Program-made: the position numbers and the translations under genes
Notes under the pieces: model-generated
Seen by the model: only the letters and a program-made list of their open reading frames with translations
Databases searched by the model: none
Told to the model about the DNA's origin: nothing
Assembly: GCF_000219125.1 (NCBI RefSeq)
Contig: NZ_AFGF01000098.1
Location: 1 to 41,513, forward strand
DNA: 41,513 nt
From: Acetonema longum DSM 6540
GTDB taxonomy: Bacteria > Bacillota > Negativicutes > Sporomusales > Acetonemataceae
Direction of reading: 5' to 3'
Shown: piece after piece, positions 1 through 8,710 of the stretch
Layout: every line of letters begins with the position of its first letter
Numbering within the stretch: position 1 is the stretch's first letter

Positions 1-84
1 GAGGCTGTAAGTTGATTGGGATTCCTAGCATAAAATTTTATGAAGGCTTTTAAATTACATTAATTATTTTTTTACAGAAATACC

Positions 85-2601
85 CTACATGTTTTTGCCA
101 TGGCCATTATCTCCCCTGCCGCTTTTCAACCGCTGGTAGAGATAGGATATTCCCAGAAGAACGAAGCCAAAGCAAAAGTAAGCCAGTATCTGATTGAATG
201 AAGTCAGGAAGGCCAAATCAAAAATAAACAATTTAGTGGTGGATAGCAGCGCCAATCCCAGCCCCACCCTCCGCACATAGGCGTATTTACGGTGAAAACC
301 GTAGTGAATAGCCGCTAAAGCGGCGAACAAATAGATTAGACTAAAAGCCAGGTTGGTACTGCCTAAGTTAAATTGTGTAGTCAGGAAAGCCGTAATATTA
401 CCGAGGAGAACAAGCAGCATCGCCAAAGGATAGATTTCCAGGTTCAGGTAGTGCTGTTTAAGCACCAGGGGCACAACTTCCCGCACGATGAGAAGGACCA
501 GCAAATTATAGAAGACAAGCGCCGCCAGGGCGCAATATTCAGAGGCGTCGCCGTCCGACAGCCTCTTCATTACAGGGATGGTCAGGTTGATGTAGCCACA
601 CAGCAGGACAGCCAGCCCATACTGCCCCAAACTGAAATAGTACACAACCTTATCCATTACCAGCGGCAGCCGGGGCAGAATATAAGCCATTGCCAACGTG
701 ACCGCCGCCACGAGAATATGCCTGTAGAAATAGGCTTGATAACCGGCAGGCGCCACAAAATCGAAGAGTCGTGAGCTGAGGTAAATCAGGTAAAACCATA
801 CATTAACGATGGTGAAGTATTTGAACCAGTGAATTTTCTCCCAATAGCGGCCATAGAGACTTATCCCGCGCTTCAGGTCAACGAGGTATACGCCTGTCAC
901 CGCCACCATGCCGGTGATTACCGCAAAATACTTTAGATCAAAGTAGTGACCGTTTCGGCCGAAGCACCAGTCGAACAGATAAAAGGCTACCAAACATAAT
1001 CCGAATAGAAGCCATCCTGATCTTTCCAGACGATCCTGATTATTTTTCCGGCCATAAATTATGAGCACTATGCCTTCCACCAGCCAGCCAAGCGACAGCC
1101 AGCGTACGCCAAACTGGAACGGGACCATTAATACCGCAAAGGTTACGGCGGTAGCATAAAAGAGCACCCGCGTATATTGCTCGGCTGGCATCTTTCGGTC
1201 TACCAGTCTGGCCAGGCCGGCATAGATCAGGCAAAATCCAAGGGCCAACAGACCATTATACCCCGACCAGCCGGCGGTTTTGAATAAACCATACAGAACC
1301 GTGCAGCTTGTCATCGTGTTTATGCCCAGAAGGATTACGTCAGCCCGCCTCAGGCCCTGCCGGTATGTAAGCGGATAAGCAAGCGTAATCCCCAGATAGG
1401 TTGCAAACGAAGCCGTCGCATACAAAATACCGACGTGCGCGCTGACGGCGCCATGCACGAGATAGAGCAGCGACGGTAAGTGAAACAGCATGCTCACGTA
1501 ATTGACAGTGATCCATTTCTGCCGGAAGGAAACAAGCATTACAGACAAATTAAGCAAGAAGAGATATCCCATTGCTGCATAGTAGGTGTCCCCCTGGAAG
1601 CCGAACGCAAGCAGGTAGGAGAAAAAGGGCAGGTAACCGCCGATCAGACCCAAAGCGCAGATCGTTTGCGACCTGTATCTAACCGCCAGTGCCACTGCCG
1701 TTGCGGTAACGAGGACAGACAACCCTATCCCGGTATACAGGCCGATTATTTTCAATAAGAAATAACTATAAAAAATACCGCAATACAAGACCGCGACGCC
1801 GCCCCCCAGAAGTCCGGCGGCAAAGATATCCTTGCCCTTTCGCCAAGTCCATTCACCGGCGGCCGACAGTCCCCCGCCAAGAAGAAAGATCATGGCGCCC
1901 TTCATATATGCGTTGAGCCAGGCGGTAAAACTATATTTTGCCGCTGCGCCAACGCCGAACAATATCAGGAGAATCCCAAGCTTGTTGACCCAGTTGAGGC
2001 CGATTTTCATCTCAATTTCGTTCTGCTTGATCCGCTTTTCGATTATTTCCGGGCTGACCGCCTCAGCGCCAAGCTCGTCCAGCCGCTGATAATAATTCTC
2101 CGCTCTCTTGGCCATCGCGGCGCCGAATCCTTCACGCCGCCTGTGAACCGCCTCCTGCACCCGCTCGGCGCAACCGGCTAAATCTGTGGCAACGGCCGCC
2201 AAATCATCATTGAGGTTATTCAGCGCCTTCACCTTGAGTGCGTCAATCTCCGCCATAGCCTGCTTTTCGGCGGCGGTCAAACGATTATCAAAGCTTTTTT
2301 CTGCGCCGGCGAAGTAAGTCTGCAGTTTTTCCCGGGAAACCTTGAGGATGTTCAGCTTTTCGTCAAGAATCTGTTCCTGAAGGCTTAACCGCAATTGGCG
2401 GTTCTCCTGAGCCACCTTGCCATAGCGTTTTTCCAGCGCTTCAAAACGTTCCTTAGCCTCTGTCAGCTCACTGCGGAGCGACTCGTTTTCCTGCATAGCA
2501 TCCATATCTTTTACTTGCTGTAATAAACGTTCATATTCCCGGAGTAATTCTTGCTGGCGCTGCCGCAGAATTTCCAGCGAGATTCCAATTTCCGTTTTCA
2601 T
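85..2601 (-). CDS. DUF2339 family polytopic membrane protein
   Basis: 838 residues. The first ~195 residues are hydrophilic and strongly heptad-like (Leu/Glu/Lys/Arg-rich coiled coil). From about residue 205 to the end there are some two dozen hydrophobic, Gly-rich segments, starting with a GLNWVNKLGILLILFGVGAA-type stretch. That layout, a coiled coil followed by a very long multi-span domain, is the DUF2339 predicted membrane protein family; no biochemical function is established and I assign none. The ATG at 2601 is preceded by AGGAGGGATCAGG, a strong Shine-Dalgarno. It is transcribed alone from a TTGACA-N17-TACACT promoter with a palindrome at the start site (2681-2730), so it is probably repressor-controlled. 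Family assignment is by recognised pattern only. Confidence 0.82.
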   Translation of the reverse strand: MKTEIGISLEILRQRQQELLREYERLLQQVKDMDAMQENESLRSELTEAKERFEALEKRYGKVAQENRQLRLSLQEQILDEKLNILKVSREKLQTYFAGAEKSFDNRLTAAEKQAMAEIDALKVKALNNLNDDLAAVATDLAGCAERVQEAVHRRREGFGAAMAKRAENYYQRLDELGAEAVSPEIIEKRIKQNEIEMKIGLNWVNKLGILLILFGVGAAAKYSFTAWLNAYMKGAMIFLLGGGLSAAGEWTWRKGKDIFAAGLLGGGVAVLYCGIFYSYFLLKIIGLYTGIGLSVLVTATAVALAVRYRSQTICALGLIGGYLPFFSYLLAFGFQGDTYYAAMGYLFLLNLSVMLVSFRQKWITVNYVSMLFHLPSLLYLVHGAVSAHVGILYATASFATYLGITLAYPLTYRQGLRRADVILLGINTMTSCTVLYGLFKTAGWSGYNGLLALGFCLIYAGLARLVDRKMPAEQYTRVLFYATAVTFAVLMVPFQFGVRWLSLGWLVEGIVLIIYGRKNNQDRLERSGWLLFGLCLVAFYLFDWCFGRNGHYFDLKYFAVITGMVAVTGVYLVDLKRGISLYGRYWEKIHWFKYFTIVNVWFYLIYLSSRLFDFVAPAGYQAYFYRHILVAAVTLAMAYILPRLPLVMDKVVYYFSLGQYGLAVLLCGYINLTIPVMKRLSDGDASEYCALAALVFYNLLVLLIVREVVPLVLKQHYLNLEIYPLAMLLVLLGNITAFLTTQFNLGSTNLAFSLIYLFAALAAIHYGFHRKYAYVRRVGLGLALLSTTKLFIFDLAFLTSFNQILAYFCFGFVLLGISYLYQRLKSGRGDNGHGKNM

Positions 2602-2680
2602 CCTGATCCCTCCTCAACCAAATAGTTTTCAGACTAACGCTTTGATTTGAACCCTTAATTCTTCAAGCCCCGGAAGCAGT

Positions 2681-2700
2681 TGGTTAACATTTGTTAACCA
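2681..2700 (-). promoter_or_regulatory. Perfect palindromic operator at the DUF2339 gene start site
   Basis: TGGTTAAC-ATTT-GTTAACCA is a perfect inverted repeat with 8-bp arms and a 4-bp centre. It begins two bases downstream of the -10 hexamer of the adjacent promoter, so a dimeric repressor bound here would cover the transcription start. The cognate regulator is not identifiable. Confidence 0.55.
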
Positions 2701-2701
2701 T

Positions 2702-2730
2702 AGTGTAGTATCTTTTCATATAATTGTCAA
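2702..2730 (-). promoter_or_regulatory. Sigma-A type promoter of the DUF2339 gene
   Basis: Read on the minus strand: TTGACA (2730-2725), a 17-base spacer, TACACT (2707-2702). The -35 is perfect, the -10 matches four of six positions and the spacing is ideal. The next gene downstream in this orientation is the DUF2339 gene starting at 2601, leaving a leader of about 95 bases. Confidence 0.7.
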
Positions 2731-2796
2731 GCGGCGCTATAAAAAATGACATTGCAACCCAGCGATTTAGCAACAACTTTTTTATGAAAAGAATAA

Positions 2797-2830
2797 GCCC
2801 CTCTTCCGGCTGAAAGGACGGAAAATGGGC
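2797..2830 (-). terminator. Terminator of the DUF2975-XRE-DUF4173 operon
   Basis: An imperfect stem pairs GCCC...TTCCG with CGGAA...GGGC around a ten-base loop. On the minus strand it is followed by a T-rich stretch (TTATTCTTTTC). It lies just past the DUF4173 stop codon. Confidence 0.5.
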
Positions 2831-2849
2831 CGTTACACAGCATTATGCC

Positions 2850-4343
2850 TTAGAACTGCTGAGCGCTTAATCCTTGCAAAGTATCGCGTGCACGCTGTTC
2901 AGACAAGTTATAACCCTGCCAATTGCTGCTGTCGAAAGTCTTTAAGCTTTTTAGGATGATTTGCTCTCTGGCCGTTTGCTGTATGAGCGGGTCCGATGCT
3001 TTGGTCAACTCCGCCAAATAAGGTAAAGCGTCATAGGATAATCCGGCCATATAGCAGACGTCTATCACACCTGTCCGGTAAAAGCGTTCCATATTTTTTC
3101 TGGCTATGAGTGTGTCCACATTGACATAGTTTATCAGCACATAGGCAGCCAGACCAATCACAATATACCATTTGGCAAGATTGATTCCAGCCCGCCAGAC
3201 CTTATAGCCGGTTACGCATAACATTACAAATATCATTGCCATGAAACTGTGAGTAAAAAACCTCAGGTAAGTATAGCCATAGCTCTCTTCATACAGCGTC
3301 ATCCTGAAATGAGCTGAAAACAGCATGACAAAAGTGCTGAATATAAGAAGGCTGTTTAGCCACTGCAAAGTTAAAGCCGCTCTGTGACCCGGCGTCACCG
3401 TAAAGCGAATGACTCCCAGGACAATGCCCGCATTGATCAGAGCTACGGCGACGAGTTCAAAAAAACCTCTTCTGGCATAATCCGCATAACTTAGTCCGGA
3501 TGGCAAAACATTGGAAAAGCTGCCAAATAAGTAGGAAAACTGGATGCTGCAGAATATAAGGTACACCGAGGAAAGAACGCAGAGGCCGCTTATAACGACA
3601 ATCGCATCCAACTTTCTTGTCCCGGCTGTATCAGGCGCCGGCTCGGTCCCAAGGCTAAGCTGCCAGATAAAGCTGAAGGCCATAGGTGTAATCAACCCGA
3701 TCAGCAAAGCATGTTTAACAACTTCTTCAATGCTTATTTCTTGCAGAAAATAACTGATGTAAAAACTGAACACAGGGTCCGCCGAAGCAAGCAGAACCAG
3801 CACGACAATAAGAAAAGGGAAGGAAAAAATAATCCCCAGGATCACTTTGCGCCAAACTGAGCGGCTGCCAATATCGTTTTCCCGGCGCGCCAGAGCCCCT
3901 ATCAGGACGAATGGCTTCCTGACATGCCGAAGGGGACTGACAATCAAATGGCCGCAGATCTCTTTCAGGAAACCGAAACAAAACCATTCGCGGCTGTTAT
4001 TCCCGGTGACCAGCAGTATGTGCGCCACAAGCAGGATTGGCACGGCGATAGAATTGATGCAGCGAAAAACTTCATTGGTGAAAAATAACCGGGTCAAGGC
4101 AAGGGCGATAAGCGGAAAAAGCAAAAACCAGCCGAAGCTCCATTCCTTAACCAGCATCTTCCTTGCATTGCCATAGACAACAGACAGCATAATGAAGATA
4201 AAGACAGGATAAGATACGCCGACATAGGGCTGAGCTATTAAAATATCGTAGCCTATTGCCAGAATCGCCGAGCCAGCCAGTATAGCAAGATTTTCGCCAG
4301 TTACCAGGCGGCCAGTGTCTTGTTCTTGTTTACCCGTAAACAT
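2850..4343 (-). CDS. DUF4173/DUF4153-type membrane protein
   Basis: 497 residues from the chosen start, with about a dozen hydrophobic segments and a soluble C-terminal tail of ~90 residues. The signature YADYARRGFFELVAVALIN in the middle is characteristic of the DUF4173 family of integral membrane proteins, whose function is unknown. The reading frame is open further upstream to 4406, but the ATG at 4343 has AGGAGGGG eight bases before it, and the longer form would overlap the regulator gene. The preceding XRE gene's TAG stop lies inside this gene's Shine-Dalgarno, so the two are translationally coupled. The C-terminal region (ARKNMERFYRTGVIDVCYMAGLS and onward) looks like an extracytoplasmic helical tail. 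Probably expressed and regulated together with the two upstream genes. Confidence 0.75.
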   Translation of the reverse strand: MFTGKQEQDTGRLVTGENLAILAGSAILAIGYDILIAQPYVGVSYPVFIFIMLSVVYGNARKMLVKEWSFGWFLLFPLIALALTRLFFTNEVFRCINSIAVPILLVAHILLVTGNNSREWFCFGFLKEICGHLIVSPLRHVRKPFVLIGALARRENDIGSRSVWRKVILGIIFSFPFLIVVLVLLASADPVFSFYISYFLQEISIEEVVKHALLIGLITPMAFSFIWQLSLGTEPAPDTAGTRKLDAIVVISGLCVLSSVYLIFCSIQFSYLFGSFSNVLPSGLSYADYARRGFFELVAVALINAGIVLGVIRFTVTPGHRAALTLQWLNSLLIFSTFVMLFSAHFRMTLYEESYGYTYLRFFTHSFMAMIFVMLCVTGYKVWRAGINLAKWYIVIGLAAYVLINYVNVDTLIARKNMERFYRTGVIDVCYMAGLSYDALPYLAELTKASDPLIQQTAREQIILKSLKTFDSSNWQGYNLSEQRARDTLQGLSAQQF

Positions 4344-4353
4344 ACGACCCCTC

Positions 4354-4590
4354 CTAACCTTGATCTGTCCCTTGTTGCTCATCCTCAACATATTCCAGTA
4401 TGTCACCGGGCTGACAATGCAGCGCGCGGCAGATGGCTTCCAGGGTGGAAAACCGGATCGCTTTAGCCTTGTTGTTTTTGAGAATGGAAAGGTTCGCCAA
4501 AGTCAGGTCCACCTTGCCGGCAAGATCCGAGAGCCCTATTTTTCGTTTAGCCATCATAACATCCAGATTCACTACTATTGCCATCTTCAT
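4354..4590 (-). CDS. Small XRE/Cro-family transcriptional regulator
   Basis: 78 residues, essentially one helix-turn-helix domain: MMAKRKIGLSDLAGKVDLT...LSILKNNKAKAIRFSTLEAICRALHCQPGDILEY. This is the YozG-like class of very small Cro/CI regulators that typically sit beside a DUF2975 membrane protein. A longer open frame runs to 4692, but the ATG at 4590 has GAGG four to five bases upstream and matches family length; the N-terminal extension in the longer form is antisense-like junk over the neighbouring gene. It follows the DUF2975 stop by seven bases and precedes the DUF4173 gene with stop/SD overlap. Likely an autoregulator of this three-gene module; DNA target unknown. Confidence 0.8.
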   Translation of the reverse strand: MKMAIVVNLDVMMAKRKIGLSDLAGKVDLTLANLSILKNNKAKAIRFSTLEAICRALHCQPGDILEYVEDEQQGTDQG

Positions 4591-4597
4591 TGCCTCG

Positions 4598-5059
4598 CTA
4601 TATCGTAAGGTCGTATTCTTCTTTGACGTCGACCGCCTGCCTGAAAAGCTCGGAAAAAACCAGACCGGCGAGGCCGAATACCAAAAAAGCAACTGCGACG
4701 ATAATGGTCAGAAAGCTGATATAAAAGAAGATCTTGATGATATAAGCCGCCGATATTAAAAGCGCCAATACGGCTATCCGCTTAAGGCTGATCACGTTTG
4801 GCCGCTGAAAGGGATTGTGTTCGTTGATTCTGAGAAAGATTTGCCGCAGTTCGAAAACCATGCCCAGCCCCAGCAGGCCAGTCCCGAACAAAAAAACGAG
4901 CAAAAACCAATAGTTTTCACCCGACGTCCATATTGTGTTTTCGAAACCCCGCTTAAGGGCGAACGGCAAGCCGGCAACAGAAGCCGCCCCAACGGCAAGA
5001 ACGATATCCAGCAGATATTTTACGGCGCCGGAAACGCCTTTTTCGCTAACAATTTGCAC
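4598..5059 (-). CDS. DUF2975 family membrane protein
   Basis: 153 residues with four hydrophobic segments (about 15-32, 48-68, 92-112, 118-138) and the RQIFLRINEHNPFQRPNVISLKRIA linker between segments two and three. That conserved NPF motif followed by a four-helix bundle is the DUF2975 pattern. DUF2975 proteins are commonly encoded directly upstream of a small XRE regulator, as here; they may sense something at the membrane, but this is not established. Start is GTG at 5059 with GGGGAGG eight bases upstream. First gene of the three-gene unit. Confidence 0.78.
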   Translation of the reverse strand: MQIVSEKGVSGAVKYLLDIVLAVGAASVAGLPFALKRGFENTIWTSGENYWFLLVFLFGTGLLGLGMVFELRQIFLRINEHNPFQRPNVISLKRIAVLALLISAAYIIKIFFYISFLTIIVAVAFLVFGLAGLVFSELFRQAVDVKEEYDLTI

Positions 5060-5110
5060 GATAGTAACCTCCCCGCTTTGTTCATGTCTTTATTTTACAC
5101 CAGGAGAATT

Positions 5111-5163
5111 ATGAATTTCAATATATTTTTATTGTTAATCGATAAAAATATATTGAAATTCAT
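5111..5163. repeat. Perfect 22-bp-arm inverted repeat, AT-rich
   Basis: The left arm 5111-5132 (starting ATGAATTTCAATAT) is exactly complementary to the right arm 5142-5163 (ending ATATTGAAATTCAT), with a 9-base loop, TGTTAATCG. No U-tract beyond the stem and very low GC, so it is not a typical terminator. It lies about 50 bases upstream of the DUF2975 start codon, where it could be an extended operator; a small non-autonomous element is also possible. Confidence 0.75.
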
Positions 5164-5363
5164 TATATCGAAAAAGACAGCGGCGAGGCGGATCATCCGC
5201 GTTGAAGCCGCCGGGACGCAGATCCCGGCAGTGCAGGGAACCAAACCTTTTTTTGAATTCGTACGCATATCGATAGCACAGCGCCACGATTTCGATTGCA
5301 AGACAGTCACAGTACATCTTGAAGGCGTAGACCTGCGGCAATAGGCGGGCGCTTAAAATGAAA

Positions 5364-5405
5364 AGGCGGCGATACACCAGTACTTTAGCTGATGTATCGC
5401 CGCCT
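5364..5405 (-). terminator. smpB operon terminator
   Basis: Perfect 13-bp arms (AGGCGGCGATACA at 5364-5376, its complement at 5393-5405) around a 16-base loop that can itself add a CAG/CTG pair. On the minus strand the stem is followed by TTTTCATTTTAA. It sits directly after the smpB stop codon. Confidence 0.85.
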
Positions 5406-5421
5406 CGGCTTTGAGGGTTTT

Positions 5422-5895
5422 CTACTCTTTTTGCCTTTCCCGGAACGCCCGGTCCATCTCCCGCTTAGCATCCCGTTCGGCGATATCGTCCCGCTTGTCG
5501 TAAAGTTTTTTGCCGGTAGCCAGGGCCAGGTCCACCTTGACCTTGCCCCGGCTGAAATATAGCTTAAGGGGAACCAGGGCATAGCCTTTTTCCCGTACCT
5601 TGCCGATGAGCTTGTTGATTTCAAACCGGTGCAGGAGCAGTTTGCGGGTGCGCAGCGGCTCATGGTTGAAGCGGTTGCCCTGTTCATAAGGACTGATATG
5701 CAGATTGTGGAGAAACACTTCGCTATTCTCCACCCTGGCATAACTGTCTTTTAAGTTGGCCTTGCCGGCCCTCAGTGATTTTACTTCCGTGCCGGTCAGT
5801 ACGATACCGGCCTCATAGGTTTCATGGATATGGTAGTCGTGTCTGGCTTTGCGGTTTTCCGCCGCGATTTTGATTGCTTTAGGGGCTTTATCCAC
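5422..5895 (-). CDS. smpB: SsrA-binding protein SmpB
   Basis: Binds tmRNA and delivers it to stalled ribosomes in trans-translation. 157 residues. Visible family hallmarks: the N-terminal [32 protein letters not shown] stretch, the central [11 protein letters not shown] and [22 protein letters not shown] motifs of the OB fold, [12 protein letters not shown], and the basic C-terminal tail ([21 protein letters not shown]) that enters the A site. An in-frame GTG at 5904 abuts the GGAGG and cannot be used well; the GTG at 5895 sits eight bases after it and is the better start. Last gene of the secG-est-rnr region, the classic Firmicute position. Confidence 0.96.
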   Translation of the reverse strand: MDKAPKAIKIAAENRKARHDYHIHETYEAGIVLTGTEVKSLRAGKANLKDSYARVENSEVFLHNLHISPYEQGNRFNHEPLRTRKLLLHRFEINKLIGKVREKGYALVPLKLYFSRGKVKVDLALATGKKLYDKRDDIAERDAKREMDRAFRERQKE

Positions 5896-6022
5896 CGCTC
5901 TCACCTCCTCGGGGACTCCTCTGCGTCACTTCTCTAATTGTGCGCAATCAGCTCTGAAAGCATCTTTCCCGCAACAACATTGTACTGTATATGATAGCGA
6001 AACTTTGGCAATCCGTCAATTT

Positions 6023-7738
6023 TTAATAATTTTGCAGGATGGCTTTGACTTCGTCATGAGTGGCGCAGTCTAAAATGCGAGATACCAGGGAGTCAGCCTC
6101 GCCGGGGGCAAAGGGCAACCCGGCCAGTTTGCGGCGGACTTTGGGCAGTTGTCCGGGAGCCATGCTGAGTTCGTCAATGCCTAAGGCCGCGAAAAATGGG
6201 GGCAGCAGCGGATCACCGCCGGCCTCGCCGCAGATGCCGGTCCAGACTCCCCTGGCTTTAGCGGCTTGACTGACGCGGGCGATCAGTCCCAGCACCGCCG
6301 GATGATAGGGTTGATTCAGAGAGGCCAAGGCACTATTCTCCCGGTCTACCGCCAGGGTATACTGAGTCAGGTCATTGGTGCCAATGCTGAAAAAGTCCAC
6401 TTCCTCCGCCAGTTTGTCCGCTATCCAGGCGGCCGAAGGGATTTCGATCATTATTCCCACCTGCAGGCTGCCCACCGGATAACCGTTAGTCAGTACCGCC
6501 TGCCGGGCTTGCTCCAGATAATCTTTGGCCTGACGCAGTTCTTCCCGGGCGGCAATCATCGGAAACATAACCGCTGCAGGACCAGCCGCCGAAGCCCTCC
6601 AGATAGCCCGGAGCTGGGTCATAAGCAACTCCGGCCGTTCAAAACAAAGCCTGAGAGCCCGTACCCCCAGAAAAGGATTGGATTCCCTGGGCAGGTTCAA
6701 AGCCGGCGCCTGTTTGTCGCCGCCGATGTCCAGGGTGCGGATGATCGTAAGATGGGGGGAACAGGCGGCGATGACTTGTCGATAGGCCTCAGTTTGTTCT
6801 TCTTCACTGGGCAGTGTATTACCCATAAATAAAAATTCCGTGCGGTAGAGTCCGATTCCCTGACCCTGAAATTTCTCGACAAAAGGCAGGTCTGTCGGAC
6901 TGCCGATATTGGCCGCCAAAACAAACTGCTTCAGCCAGGGGGAATCCTCACCCGCTTTGTCTTCCACAGCCTGCAGGCCTTCATTTTTTCCAGCCTGCAG
7001 GGCGTATTCCGCCGCTTCGACAGGTTCTACCCAGCCTTCTTCGCCGTCCAGGCGGGCGGCAAAAAGACCGGCTAGTTCCTGCCATGATTGGGACAGGCCA
7101 ATTACAGCCGGAATGCCGTAGGTGCGGGCCAGAATGGCGGCATGGGAAGTCTTCCCCCCTTTTTGCACAATGAAACCCGCCACCCGGTCTTTGGGCAAGG
7201 CGATGGTCTGGGCCGGAGTCAATTCCGGAGCAACAACAATATAGTCACCTATTGCCGGGAAATGGGCCTGACCCTTGCTGCCTGTCAAATGTTCCAGGAT
7301 CTGCCGGGCCACGTCTTTGACATCGGTAGCCCGTTCCCGGAAATACTCGTCATCCAGGCTTTCCAGCATGGCCACCGATTCTGCCGTTACATCCGTTACA
7401 GCCTTCCGGGCCGTAATGCTGAAGGAAGCGATCCGGGACCGGGCTTCCCCGATGAAAGCCGGATCATCCAGCAGGGCGGCATGAGCGGCAAAAATCTGGG
7501 CAACCTTTTCTCCCTGTTCGTTTTTTACCTGGGCCTCTAAGGCCAGCAACGCCTGCCGGGTTTTTTCTACCGCCTCGGCCAGGCGGTGTTGTTCAGCGGT
7601 AAAGTCAACCGGGCCTTCTGCTTCAATGCTGAATTCGTTCTGGGATGCCGGTGGCTCCATGACCCATACTTTGGCCAAGGCCAGGCCGGCTGATGCGCCG
7701 ATTCCCTGCCAACGGTTTTTGATAGCGGCTACTGCCAT
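6023..7738 (-). CDS. ptsI: Phosphoenolpyruvate-protein phosphotransferase (PTS enzyme I)
   Basis: 571 residues, normal EI length. Transfers phosphate from PEP to HPr. Residues 1-145 form the N-terminal HPr-binding region; the phosphohistidine motif GGKTSHAAILAR places the active-site His at 199; the PEP-binding barrel shows RTEFLFM, TLDIGGDKQAP, LGVRALR, the GIMIEIPSAA strand and SIGTNDLTQYTLAVDR; the catalytic Cys lies in TGICGEAGGD near residue 500. ATG start with GGAGGG about eleven bases upstream. No HPr gene is adjacent: it sits between a DUF4349 lipoprotein and smpB. The usual ptsHI pairing is therefore absent, but no residue argues for a PtsP-type (GAF-containing) enzyme. Confidence 0.93.
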   Translation of the reverse strand: MAVAAIKNRWQGIGASAGLALAKVWVMEPPASQNEFSIEAEGPVDFTAEQHRLAEAVEKTRQALLALEAQVKNEQGEKVAQIFAAHAALLDDPAFIGEARSRIASFSITARKAVTDVTAESVAMLESLDDEYFRERATDVKDVARQILEHLTGSKGQAHFPAIGDYIVVAPELTPAQTIALPKDRVAGFIVQKGGKTSHAAILARTYGIPAVIGLSQSWQELAGLFAARLDGEEGWVEPVEAAEYALQAGKNEGLQAVEDKAGEDSPWLKQFVLAANIGSPTDLPFVEKFQGQGIGLYRTEFLFMGNTLPSEEEQTEAYRQVIAACSPHLTIIRTLDIGGDKQAPALNLPRESNPFLGVRALRLCFERPELLMTQLRAIWRASAAGPAAVMFPMIAAREELRQAKDYLEQARQAVLTNGYPVGSLQVGIMIEIPSAAWIADKLAEEVDFFSIGTNDLTQYTLAVDRENSALASLNQPYHPAVLGLIARVSQAAKARGVWTGICGEAGGDPLLPPFFAALGIDELSMAPGQLPKVRRKLAGLPFAPGEADSLVSRILDCATHDEVKAILQNY

Positions 7739-7793
7739 ATTTTCTCTTCTCCCTCCGGTTCTATTTCAGGTCTTTCCGGTCATCATCCGGAAT

Positions 7794-8696
7794 TTACAAA
7801 GACGGCGGCTTGATCTGATCCTGCTTTGCCGCCTTTTTGCCCTGAATCAGGGCTTTTATTTTATGCCGTCCCAGCCATACCAGAGCCCCAAGCACGATCA
7901 GAGGCAACAGCCCGATAGCGAAAACGATCGTGCCCAGCACAGTCTCTCCGGCCATTTCCATTCCCTCATTCAATGCGCCGATGAGCTTGCCGCCAAAACC
8001 GGGGGCAGCCGTCAGGCTTACTTCACGAATGGTAAGATGGATGGTCGACATTTCAATCCGATTATTCATAGCCTTCAGCTTAGCCTGGGCCGACTCCAGC
8101 TGAGTGCGGACCCGGGTCAGTTCATTCTCCACCTTGAGGATCTCATCCACAGTGGCGGCCCGGTTTAAAATCTCCCGCAGGCGGACTTCCTGACGTCGCA
8201 TATTCTCCAGGCGGGCATTAACATCAATATATTCTTCTGTAACATCCTGGGCCGAAATATTTTTATGCCGCACAACGCAATTAGGCAGGCTGCTGACAGC
8301 ATCCACTGTTTCCTTCAGTTTTCCCTGGGGGATCCGCAGGGTGTACGCGCCGTGGCGCAAGCCGCTGCCGGTCAGGCTGATGTTGATATTGTTAACATCC
8401 CCCTGGCGTTCGGCGATCAGAGCCAGAACCATCTTTTCCAGATCTTCCGGCTTACTGGTCTCAAGACCAAGGGTGGCTGATTCGATGATTTTTTTCTCCA
8501 CTTCAGCCTGCGGGGAGACCCCTCCCCGGTTATCCGCCGCGGTTGCCGCAATTTTCTTCTGGTCTATCTTCTGATCCACCGGACGAGCAGGAGCACTTTC
8601 ATCTTTTATGCCGGGATTCGCACTGCAGCCCAACAAGATTGCCATCAGGAGCATGATTGCCGCACCGGCGATTCCCGTGCGCAAACGAATATTCAT
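7794..8696 (-). CDS. DUF4349 domain lipoprotein
   Basis: 300 residues. A signal peptide ending in a lipobox (LLGC near residues 21-24) predicts a lipoprotein. The periplasmic DUF4349 domain includes a ferredoxin-like strand region (GAYTLRIPQGKLKETVDAVSSL), then the VTEEYIDVNARLENMRRQEVRLREIL coiled coil with the ELTRVRTQLES hairpin. A single C-terminal transmembrane helix (about residues 255-275) and a basic cytoplasmic tail follow. Family function is unknown. ATG at 8696 preceded by GGGGGT. It lies 14 bases after rnr, so probably in the same transcript. Having both a lipid anchor and a C-terminal membrane span is common for this family. Confidence 0.85.
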   Translation of the reverse strand: MNIRLRTGIAGAAIMLLMAILLGCSANPGIKDESAPARPVDQKIDQKKIAATAADNRGGVSPQAEVEKKIIESATLGLETSKPEDLEKMVLALIAERQGDVNNINISLTGSGLRHGAYTLRIPQGKLKETVDAVSSLPNCVVRHKNISAQDVTEEYIDVNARLENMRRQEVRLREILNRAATVDEILKVENELTRVRTQLESAQAKLKAMNNRIEMSTIHLTIREVSLTAAPGFGGKLIGALNEGMEMAGETVLGTIVFAIGLLPLIVLGALVWLGRHKIKALIQGKKAAKQDQIKPPSL

Positions 8697-8710
8697 GCTG
8701 CAACCCCCTG

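Larger units (their letters stand above)
5060..5421. other. Gene-free stretch between DUF2975 and smpB genes
   Basis: Contains the long inverted repeat at 5111-5163 and the smpB terminator at 5364-5405. Short open frames exist on both strands in 5165-5345, but none has a convincing Shine-Dalgarno or recognisable product. smpB is often followed by ssrA (tmRNA); I looked for a tmRNA here and did not see one. Confidence 0.6.

Noticed and set aside
5170-5350. Possible ssrA (tmRNA) next to smpB, or a small gene
   Set aside because: No tmRNA ends or tag reading frame recognised; short frames on both strands lack Shine-Dalgarno sites and known products.
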